Assembly: GCA_964609245.1 (NCBI GenBank)
Contig: CAZSSB010000005.1
Location: 52,661-116,660 of the forward strand
Direction: 5' to 3'
Length of the DNA stretch: 64,000 nt
Origin: JAFGCY01 sp964609245
GTDB taxonomy: Bacteria > 4484-113 > JAFGCY01
Below, in pieces: positions 24,462-31,203 of the stretch (within the stretch, counting starts at the first letter, position 1; every line of letters starts with the position of its first letter). Below the pieces are notes generated by a model. The model was not told the origin of the DNA. It was given only the letters and a program-made list of their open reading frames with translations, and ran no database searches. A program made the translations under genes and the position numbers.

Positions 24462-24950
24462 GTGCGCATCCTGGGGATCGATCCCGGCTATCACCGCTGC
24501 GGGTTCGCCGTGATCGAAAGCAGCGGCCGCAGCGTCCAGCTGACGGGCAGCGGCACGATCGAGACCAAACGCGGCGAGGCCCTGGCGGTGCGCCTGCACG
24601 CACTGGCGCTGGAGCTGGAGCAGCTGCTGACCGAGTGGCAGCCCGACTGGCTGGCCGTCGAGGAGATCTACTTCACCAAAAACGTCAAGACCGCGATCGG
24701 GGTGGCCCAGGCCCGGGGCGTGGTGCTGGAACGCAGCGCGGCGGCCGGCGTGCCCGTGGCCGAGTACACGCCAACGACGGTCAAGAGCCAGCTTACCGGC
24801 AGCGGCCAAGCCGACAAACAGCAGGTGGCCTTCATGGTCGCGCGCCACGTCAGTCTCGACGGCGACAAGCGGCTGGACGATGAACTGGACGCCATCGCCG
24901 TCGCCCTCTGCCACTCGATGCGCGCCAGCATCCCGGAGGAACTGCGCTGA
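24462..24950 (+). CDS. ruvC: Holliday junction endonuclease RuvC
   Basis: Resolves Holliday junctions as a dimer with RuvAB. The 162-residue protein keeps the acidic catalytic residues: D7 in ILGIDPGYHRCGFAVIE, E67/E68 in LAVEEIYF, and the pair in LDDELDAIAVALCH near residue 140. Normal length. The GTG start is 6 bases after TATACT with no leader. ruvA lies 670 bases downstream behind an unrelated exported-protein gene and has its own promoter, and ruvB is not in the window. Confidence 0.95.
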   Translation: MRILGIDPGYHRCGFAVIESSGRSVQLTGSGTIETKRGEALAVRLHALALELEQLLTEWQPDWLAVEEIYFTKNVKTAIGVAQARGVVLERSAAAGVPVAEYTPTTVKSQLTGSGQADKQQVAFMVARHVSLDGDKRLDDELDAIAVALCHSMRASIPEELR

Positions 24951-24998
24951 CCGGCCCCATGGTCTAGACTGGTACCCATCTCTTCTGTGAGGTGCCCC

Positions 24999-25595
24999 AT
25001 GCCGCGACCGCTAGCTTCGCTGATCTCCGTGCTGTGCGCCACCGTGCTGCTGCCGGGGATGATCGCCGCGCCCGCCCTGGCGCAGTATGAGACGCTGGAT
25101 GACATCTTCGCCGCCTACGAGCCGCCCGTGGAGCTCTACACCACCAACCTGGTGGAGTCCTACGAGCTGTACCGCTACTCGGACGACGAGCTGACCGCCG
25201 AGGTGTTCGTGCCGGCCTTCTCCGAACTGGGCAGCGAGACAGGCTTCATCGCGCTCGATCTCAAGGACATGCTGGGCCACATCAGCGACCTGGATCCCGG
25301 CTTCGAGTCGCTGGCGCTGGAACTGGCCTCCTGGGAGCCGCCGGTGGACGCCACCAACACCGCCAGCGTCCAGCTCGCCCTGGTTCACGCCTACTGCAGC
25401 ATGGAGGAGATGGAAGACATGCCGGCGCTGGAGATGATCGGCGACGCCACCAGTCTCGTCGGCGACTGGCTCGAGGTCATCATCTACCACCCGCGCAATG
25501 TACCGCTGGCCTGCGCCGTGATCTACGCCGAGGACGGCGTCGACGACTTCGGCATCATGCTCCTGATGGCGGGCAGCCTGGTCTTAGCCGACTAG
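24999..25595 (+). CDS. Hypothetical exported protein
   Basis: A 198-residue protein with a cleavable signal peptide (LASLISVLCATVLLPGMIAAPALA, cut after ALA). The mature part is acidic and helical (LDDIFAAYEPPVELYTTNL, EEMEDMPALEMIGD) with no motif I recognise. ATG 24999 is preceded by GAGGTG at proper spacing; the upstream in-frame ATG at 24987 would put that site inside the gene. It sits between ruvC and ruvA on the same strand, but the genes have separate promoters and no functional link is apparent. Confidence 0.7.
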   Translation: MPRPLASLISVLCATVLLPGMIAAPALAQYETLDDIFAAYEPPVELYTTNLVESYELYRYSDDELTAEVFVPAFSELGSETGFIALDLKDMLGHISDLDPGFESLALELASWEPPVDATNTASVQLALVHAYCSMEEMEDMPALEMIGDATSLVGDWLEVIIYHPRNVPLACAVIYAEDGVDDFGIMLLMAGSLVLAD

Positions 25596-25607
25596 CCGCC
25601 CATCGCG

Positions 25608-25613
25608 TATACT
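25608..25613 (+). promoter_or_regulatory. -10 box of leaderless ruvA
   Basis: TATACT, 7 bases before ATG 25621. Confidence 0.65.
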
Positions 25614-25620
25614 CGCCTCG

Positions 25621-26229
25621 ATGATTGCGGCGCTGAGCGGCAGGATAGTCACGGCCCGCCCGGACGGGCAAGTGCGGCTGCGCTGCGGTCCGGTGGTGCT
25701 GGAACTGACGCTGCCCGCCAGCCAGGCGCCGGAGCTGCGCGCCGGTGACGAGGCCGAGCTGTTCACCCACCTGCAGCTGTCCACGGCCTCGGACAGCCTG
25801 CGCCTCTACGGCTTCGTCAGCGAACTGAGCCGCGACCTGTTCGCCACGCTGATCACCGGCCCCGGCGTGGGGCCGAAGGTGGCGCTGGCGCTGCTGGACC
25901 TCGGCGAGGCCGGCCTGGTGGCGGCGATCCGCGACGGCGACGAGGGCGCATTGACCAGCGTCAAGGGCGTCGGCCCCAAACTGGCCAAAAAGATCATCCT
26001 CGAACTGGGGGAGCGCGTCGGCGTTGAGTTCGCCGGCGTCGTGCCGCCAGGTGCCCCCGGCGCGCCGACCGCCCCCGGCTACCTGGACGACGCGCTGCAG
26101 GCCGTGGTGGCGCTGGGGTATCCGCGGCTGCAGGCCGAGCAGGCCCTCGCCAAGGCCCGCGCCGACTACGACGGCGACGACACCGCGACCCTGATCCGCC
26201 GGATGCTGGGCCTGCTGGCACATCACTGA
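25621..26229 (+). CDS. ruvA: Holliday junction branch migration protein RuvA
   Basis: A 202-residue DNA-binding subunit that targets RuvB to four-way junctions. The N-terminal OB-fold (MIAALSGRIVTARPDGQVRL) is followed by two helix-hairpin-helix motifs, GPGVGPKVALALLDLG and VKGVGPKLAKKIILELGE. A linker and a C-terminal domain III (LQAVVALGYPRLQAEQALAKA) that contacts RuvB complete it. Length and order are standard. The ATG is 7 bases after TATACT with no ribosome-binding site. Confidence 0.96.
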   Translation: MIAALSGRIVTARPDGQVRLRCGPVVLELTLPASQAPELRAGDEAELFTHLQLSTASDSLRLYGFVSELSRDLFATLITGPGVGPKVALALLDLGEAGLVAAIRDGDEGALTSVKGVGPKLAKKIILELGERVGVEFAGVVPPGAPGAPTAPGYLDDALQAVVALGYPRLQAEQALAKARADYDGDDTATLIRRMLGLLAHH

Positions 26230-26274
26230 ACCCGTATCGGGGCTGACTCCAGGCGTGCGCGTCGCTGGGTTTGC

Positions 26275-26280
26275 TATACT
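26275..26280 (+). promoter_or_regulatory. -10 box of the first zinc-ribbon membrane protein gene
   Basis: TATACT, 31 bases before ATG 26312, with GAGGTG in the leader. Confidence 0.5.
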
Positions 26281-26311
26281 CGCGCCAGGCCGCAGTACGA
26301 GGTGTGAAACG

Positions 26312-27118
26312 ATGGAGTGTCCCAAGTGCGGAGCGAAGAATCCTGACGACGCGTTCTTCTGCGGCGAGTGCGGCCACCAGCTGGCTTCGCTGCTGGACCG
26401 CCCCATCGGGCCGACCGAGGAACTCAGCGACGAGCGCGAGGCTGACACCTTCAGCCAGCAGATCGACCTGCCACCCCAGCCCCCGCCGCAGGAGCCACCG
26501 GCGCCGCCGGTCGCCCCACCCCAGCCCACGCCTCCCACCCCTCCGGCCGATCCCCACGCCCCGGGCGCGGGTTTGACAGCCGCTCCGCCGCAACCGGCCG
26601 CGCCGCCGGCACCGGGTCCGCAGCCGCCGCCCGTGCCGGGACAGCCGGCCGTCCCACCGCCGGGCGCCGCGCCGCCGCCGGTGGCCCAGCCGCAGGCCGG
26701 CGGCTATTACACAGGCTATCCGGGCTACGCGATGCCGCCCGACGGCAACACCAGCGGGATGGGGGCCGCCTATCCGAGCCCGCCCGAGGCCTCGGGCTGG
26801 ACCTTCGGCGGCTGCGTGCCCTTCGGGCTCTTCGCGTTCCTCAACGGCAGCGTGCTGTGGGGACTGATCGCGGTGCTCGGCGGGATGGTGCCGTACGTGG
26901 GCGGTCTGGCCGGGCTGATCTACTTCATCTACATCGGCGTGCAGGGCCGCGAACTGGCTTGGCGCGGCCGCCGCTTCGACAACGTCCACCAGTACGTTGC
27001 CACCATGAACGCCTGGAACACCTGGGGGCTGATCGTCGGCCTGGTGATCGGCGGGCTGACGGCGCTGGGGGTGGTGCTGGCGATGACGCTGCCGTTCATG
27101 CTGGCTGCCTACGAGTAG
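26312..27118 (+). CDS. Zinc-ribbon membrane protein, Pro-rich linker (paralogue A)
   Basis: A 268-residue protein. It begins with a zinc ribbon (CPKCGAKN..FFCGECGHQL), then an acidic stretch and a Pro/Ala-rich linker of about 110 residues. A C-terminal membrane domain follows, with SGWTFGGCVPFGLFAFLNGS, a helix pair, the loop GRELAWRGRRFDNVHQYVATMNAWN and a final helix. ATG 26312 has GAGGTG upstream and starts at the ribbon. The membrane domain is clearly homologous to that of the next gene, so the two are tandem duplicates. Function unknown. Confidence 0.75.
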   Translation: MECPKCGAKNPDDAFFCGECGHQLASLLDRPIGPTEELSDEREADTFSQQIDLPPQPPPQEPPAPPVAPPQPTPPTPPADPHAPGAGLTAAPPQPAAPPAPGPQPPPVPGQPAVPPPGAAPPPVAQPQAGGYYTGYPGYAMPPDGNTSGMGAAYPSPPEASGWTFGGCVPFGLFAFLNGSVLWGLIAVLGGMVPYVGGLAGLIYFIYIGVQGRELAWRGRRFDNVHQYVATMNAWNTWGLIVGLVIGGLTALGVVLAMTLPFMLAAYE

Positions 27119-27159
27119 CGGTGCACCGCCCCGGGGTGGCACCCGCCGGCACATCTCGT

Positions 27160-27165
27160 TATACT
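27160..27165 (+). promoter_or_regulatory. -10 box of the second zinc-ribbon membrane protein gene
   Basis: TATACT, 34 bases before ATG 27200, with AAGGTGG in the leader. Confidence 0.5.
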
Positions 27166-27199
27166 CGTATGGACCGGGACAGTAAGGTGGCCTGAACCT

Positions 27200-27796
27200 A
27201 TGTACTGCCACAAATGCGGCGCTGAGAATCCTGCCAGGGCGCGGTCCTGCATCGTGTGCGGCGCACCGGTGGCGGCCTCGGAGCAGGATCCGCCAGCCGC
27301 TCATTCACCGGGTGTGCCTTCACCTCAGGCGTTCGCGATCGCGCACCCGGCCGGCTCGCAAGCCTATGGCGGCGCGGCGACCGCCCGGGAGAACACCAGC
27401 GGCTGGGGCGCCGCCTATCCTCTGCCACGCGAGGCCCGGGGCTGGACCTTCGCCGGCATGGTGCCCTTCGGCCTCTTTCCCCTTTACAACGGGATGCAGG
27501 GCTGGGGCGTAGCCGGCCTGCTGCTGACCGCGCTGGGATTCCCGCTGTTCTTCATGGTCCTGCCACTGCAGCTGGCCTATATCGCATTCATCGGCCTGAA
27601 GGGCCGCGAGCTGGCCTGGCGCAACCGCCGCTTCACTTCGCTCCGCGACTACGAGCAGGCGATGCACGTCTGGAACGTGGTTGGCATGATCTCGCTGATC
27701 GTCGGCGCCCTGCTGCTGGCGGCCTGGTGCTGGTTCATCTTCAGCACCCCGTTCCTCCTGCCCGGGGGCGGCGCGGGTTCCGGCTGCTACACCTGA
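27200..27796 (+). CDS. Zinc-ribbon membrane protein (paralogue B)
   Basis: A 198-residue tandem paralogue of the preceding gene. It has an N-terminal zinc ribbon (YCHKCGAENPARARSCIVCGAPV), a much shorter linker, and then the same membrane domain (TSGWGAAYPLPREARGWTFAG, VPFGLFPLYNG, GLKGRELAWRNRRFTSLRDYEQAMHVWN, final helix). The conserved GRELAWR-RRF loop after the second helix pair defines this small family. Each copy has its own TATACT box, so they are separate transcription units rather than an operon. Confidence 0.75.
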   Translation: MYCHKCGAENPARARSCIVCGAPVAASEQDPPAAHSPGVPSPQAFAIAHPAGSQAYGGAATARENTSGWGAAYPLPREARGWTFAGMVPFGLFPLYNGMQGWGVAGLLLTALGFPLFFMVLPLQLAYIAFIGLKGRELAWRNRRFTSLRDYEQAMHVWNVVGMISLIVGALLLAAWCWFIFSTPFLLPGGGAGSGCYT

Positions 27797-27919
27797 TAGC
27801 GGCCAAGGCGGCCAGTTGGCCGGCCGGCTCGCAGGCTCCGGTTTGTTCAGCCTCCAGGAAGCCGCGATAATATGCATGTCGGTCAACAGCGTTTCGACGG
27901 CGTGACCGACAGGTCGGCT

Positions 27920-30232
27920 ATGGCCAAGCAACGGCAAACCGGACGCAGCATGATCGGACGCATCGTGTCGGCCCTCGGGCTGGTCGTGCTGCTGCTGGTG
28001 CTGATCGCGCTGGTTACCGTGCTGGTCGGCATGAAGAAGATGCACGACGCCTACGTCCGCGTGCGCGACAACATCGAGATCGTCGCCGACATCCGTGAGC
28101 TGCCCCAGGGCAGCCAGGCGACCCAGGTGTATGCCCGGGACTACGATCCCGCCGGAGGCGGCACTCTGCTGGCCTCCGTCTTCACGCAGAACCGCCAGCA
28201 GGCCGATTACAGCGAACTGCCACCGCTGCTGCTGGCCTGCATCCTGTCGACCGAGGACCACCGCTTCTTCGAGCACCAGGGCGTGGATATTCTCGGCACC
28301 GCCCGCGCGATCACGCGCGGCGTCAGTCAGGGTCGGGACATCCGCGGCACGTCCACGATCACGCAGCAGCTCAGCCGCAACGTCTTCCTGCCCTACATCA
28401 AGACTGAGAAAACCTACAACCGCAAGGTCCAGGAGATCATCCTGGCCGGCGCGATTGAGAAGCGATTCAGCAAGCAGCAGATCCTGGAGGCCTACTGCAA
28501 CCACATTTTCTACGGCGCGGCCGCCTACGGTGCGCGGTCCGCCGCGCGAACCTACTTCGACAAGAGCCTCGACGAGCTGACGCTGGCTGAATGCGCGCTG
28601 CTGGCCGGCCTGCCCCAGGCGCCGAGCAAGTACAACCCGCGGATGAACCCGGAGGCAGCACAAGAACGGCGGGACGTAGTACTCGAACTGCTGAGGTCGC
28701 GACTCCGCAGCGACTTCTTCGACCGTCTGGCCGCGGCCGACCCGGACAAGTTCGCCAGATTCAGCCTGACCTCGGCGGAGATCGATGAAGCACTCGGCGA
28801 GCCGATTGTGGTGGCGGCCCGACTCGACCCCGAGAACCTTGATGATCCCTACTTCGCACCTTACTTCACCGAATACGTCCGCGATTACATACTGGACGTC
28901 CGCTATGGCGAGGCCCAGGTGCTGCGCCAGGGTTACATCGCCGTAACCACCCTGGACCCGCTCTACCAGCGGTGGGCCGAGGAGATCGTCAAGGAGAAGG
29001 TGGACGAGTACCGCGAGTCGAAGAGAGTCAGCCAAGCCGCGCTGGTGCTGATGGAGGCGGCTACCGGTGAGGTGCTGGCCTGCGTGGGCGGCTACGAGTG
29101 GAAGGCACCCCGGGCCGACGGTGAGCCAGATATGCTGAACCGGGCGATGCTATCGGACCGGCCGGTGGGCAGCGCCTTCAAGCCCTTCACCTACTCGACC
29201 GCCTACGAGCAGGGCTTCCCCGTCACCATGACCATCTGGGACGGCCCGAACAAGCAGATCAGTGCGAAGCTGGGCCGCACCTGGCCGCTCAACGCCGACC
29301 ACACCTACCTGGGCTGGATCAGCATCTTTTACGGACTGCAGATGTCGCGCAACGCCGCCTCGGTGGATCTGCTGGTCAACTGCACGGGCTATGAGCCGGT
29401 CATCGAGACGGCGCGCAAGATGGGTATCACCGCCAAGCTCGAGGCGGTGCCGTCGCTGACGCTGGGCGTCAACGACATCAAGCCGATCGAGATGGCCGAG
29501 GCGTTTGCGACCTTCCCCAACATGGGCGTGCACGTCGAGAGCGTGCTGGTCAAGAAGGTCTTTGACCAGAAGGGCGTGCTGATCGAAGCGAACGACGGCG
29601 ACGCCCTCAGCCGGGGCAACCGCGCGTTCTCCGAGAACACGGCGTGGATGATGGTGCAGAACATGTACCGCGTCGTGGAGGCCGGCACGGGCACGCGCGC
29701 CCGGGTGCGCAACGTCAGGATCACTCCGGATGGAGACCAGACGTCCGTTCAGATGGCCGGCAAGACCGGAACCAACGACGACTTCGCCGATGCCTGGTTC
29801 GTCGGCTACAGCCCGGAACTGGTCTGCGCGATCTGGGTGGGCAACGACGACTACAATGAGCAGATGCGCCGGATGCACGGCGGCGACATGCCGGCCGAGG
29901 TGTTCCGCGAGTTGATGACCCGCATCTACAACTGCCAGTACGAGACCGTCGGCGAAGGCGAGGACGCGGTGGAGGTGCTCACCTACCAGCCGCGCCACAC
30001 GAAGGTCAGGTTCGAGAAACCGGCCGGCGCCACGTTCAACGGCTTCCCGGGACCGACCACGGGCTCGTTGCTGGTGAAGGATGAGGAAGGCAACTGGATC
30101 ACCGAGGATGAGCCCGAGGAGGCGGAGCCGACCGAGGAAGGCGAAGATGAGTCCGGGGGGGATGACGGTACTGAGGATGATGACTTCTACGAACAGTGGG
30201 AGCCCCCGCCCAAACAGCACGTGTACTTCTGA
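27920..30232 (+). CDS. mrcA: Penicillin-binding protein 1A (transglycosylase/transpeptidase)
   Basis: Bifunctional class A PBP anchored by one N-terminal helix (GLVVLLLVLIALVTVLVGM). The glycosyltransferase 51 domain has STEDHRFFEHQGVDILGTA and GTSTITQQLSRNVFL. The transpeptidase domain has the SxxK motif GSAFKPF, the SxN motif SRN and the KTG motif KTGTNDD. The tail is strongly acidic. The start is uncertain: ATG 27872 overlaps the apparent -10 GATAAT (27866-27871), so GTG 27902 or ATG 27920 is more likely, and I chose 27920. Length is about 770 residues, normal for PBP1A. Confidence 0.95.
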   Translation: MAKQRQTGRSMIGRIVSALGLVVLLLVLIALVTVLVGMKKMHDAYVRVRDNIEIVADIRELPQGSQATQVYARDYDPAGGGTLLASVFTQNRQQADYSELPPLLLACILSTEDHRFFEHQGVDILGTARAITRGVSQGRDIRGTSTITQQLSRNVFLPYIKTEKTYNRKVQEIILAGAIEKRFSKQQILEAYCNHIFYGAAAYGARSAARTYFDKSLDELTLAECALLAGLPQAPSKYNPRMNPEAAQERRDVVLELLRSRLRSDFFDRLAAADPDKFARFSLTSAEIDEALGEPIVVAARLDPENLDDPYFAPYFTEYVRDYILDVRYGEAQVLRQGYIAVTTLDPLYQRWAEEIVKEKVDEYRESKRVSQAALVLMEAATGEVLACVGGYEWKAPRADGEPDMLNRAMLSDRPVGSAFKPFTYSTAYEQGFPVTMTIWDGPNKQISAKLGRTWPLNADHTYLGWISIFYGLQMSRNAASVDLLVNCTGYEPVIETARKMGITAKLEAVPSLTLGVNDIKPIEMAEAFATFPNMGVHVESVLVKKVFDQKGVLIEANDGDALSRGNRAFSENTAWMMVQNMYRVVEAGTGTRARVRNVRITPDGDQTSVQMAGKTGTNDDFADAWFVGYSPELVCAIWVGNDDYNEQMRRMHGGDMPAEVFRELMTRIYNCQYETVGEGEDAVEVLTYQPRHTKVRFEKPAGATFNGFPGPTTGSLLVKDEEGNWITEDEPEEAEPTEEGEDESGGDDGTEDDDFYEQWEPPPKQHVYF

Positions 30233-30241
30233 CGGTGAGCG

Positions 30242-31108
30242 GTGAGGCGGATACCATTTCAGTCGATTCGACGGAGCCAGCGCGGCACGGTCCGAGCCGA
30301 GCGCCCGCCGGGCCTGCCGGTCCCCGCTGACCTGGCCGCCCAGACGGCCGTCGTCAGCTGCCCGCGATGCGAAGCACGCACGGCCGTGGCGGCCGGCGTC
30401 TGCGAGCAGTGCGGGTTTCCGTTCTACTGCGAAACCGCATCCTACCAGGCGCCCGTGCTGCGCGGCGGCGTGTTCAGGATCCTGCTGGGCACCGCGGCGA
30501 TCATCTTTCTGCTGACCAGCGGGGTCTTCCTCCACACCGGCTACTACGAGTTCCACGGGCTGACCACCACCGTCGTCGCCGGGCTGGCGCCCGCCACGGA
30601 CTCGGGCATCCCGATCCTGGGACCGCAGGCGTTCGTGAACCGCACGGAGCTGGCGCTGGGGCTGCTCAAGCTGCGCGCGCCGGACTTCTACTGGCGGATG
30701 CAGGACAGCGTGAAATCGATCGAGTACCTGGCGCCGACCTACCTCGAGACCGAGGACGGGCGGAAGTTGACGCTGGAGGGTATCGGCGCGGTCGCCAAAC
30801 CCGCGACCCAAGAGGTACTGGTGCTGTACAGCACCGCTTTTCCCAGCGGGCCGGCTGAGACATGGGACCGCGACGTCTACAGCTACGCCGGCGTGCTGGT
30901 CCACGAGCTGCGCCACATCGAGCTGCACGAGATGGGGCTCAACCCCGGCGGCTGGCAGGAAGAGGTGCTCTGCGAGCGCGCAGCCTACGCCGCGGTCAGG
31001 CAGGCCCAGGCGCCGCCCGCGGTGCTGCTGCGCTACGAGATCTACCTCGACAACCCTCAGGCCAAGCGCTACCAGAGCTGGTACGACTGGTACAACCAGC
31101 AGGAGTAA
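30242..31108 (+). CDS. Zinc-ribbon membrane protein with HExxH metalloprotease-like domain
   Basis: A 288-residue protein. It starts with a basic N-terminus and a zinc ribbon (SCPRCEART..VCEQCGFPFYC), followed by one membrane helix (ILLGTAAIIFLLTSGVFL). The domain beyond it contains LVHELRHIELHEMG, which is a true HExxH, and 17 or so residues later EEVLCERAAY. That is the layout of a gluzincin or M48/M78-like zinc site with a Glu third ligand. I recognise no exact family. It follows PBP1A by nine bases and so may be co-transcribed, which suggests, but does not prove, a wall or envelope role. Confidence 0.75.
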   Translation: MRRIPFQSIRRSQRGTVRAERPPGLPVPADLAAQTAVVSCPRCEARTAVAAGVCEQCGFPFYCETASYQAPVLRGGVFRILLGTAAIIFLLTSGVFLHTGYYEFHGLTTTVVAGLAPATDSGIPILGPQAFVNRTELALGLLKLRAPDFYWRMQDSVKSIEYLAPTYLETEDGRKLTLEGIGAVAKPATQEVLVLYSTAFPSGPAETWDRDVYSYAGVLVHELRHIELHEMGLNPGGWQEEVLCERAAYAAVRQAQAPPAVLLRYEIYLDNPQAKRYQSWYDWYNQQE

Positions 31109-31133
31109 ACCTCCGCTGTCCGGTCCATCAGCC

Positions 31134-31175
31134 TTATCCACATTCTGTGAATAGCTGTCCACCCTCTGTGCAATA
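31134..31175. promoter_or_regulatory. Two tandem palindromic TTATCCACA-type sites before flhA
   Basis: Two adjacent 21-base units, TTATCCACATTCTGTGAATAG (31134-31154, read as arms TTATCCACA and TGTGAATAG around TTC) and arms CTGTCCACC and TGTGCAATA around CTC (31155-31175). The first arm of unit one is a perfect DnaA-box consensus. The array ends at the AATAAT that may be the flhA -10 (31172-31177), so a bound protein would sit over the promoter. Confidence 0.45.
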
Positions 31176-31203
31176 ATGGGGATCGGGCGAGCCGCGCACA
31201 GTT

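Noticed and set aside
27168..27194. A nine-codon upstream frame (ATG to TGA) in the leader of the second zinc-ribbon gene
   Set aside because: Its ATG lies only three bases after the TATACT box, so it would probably precede or coincide with the transcript start.
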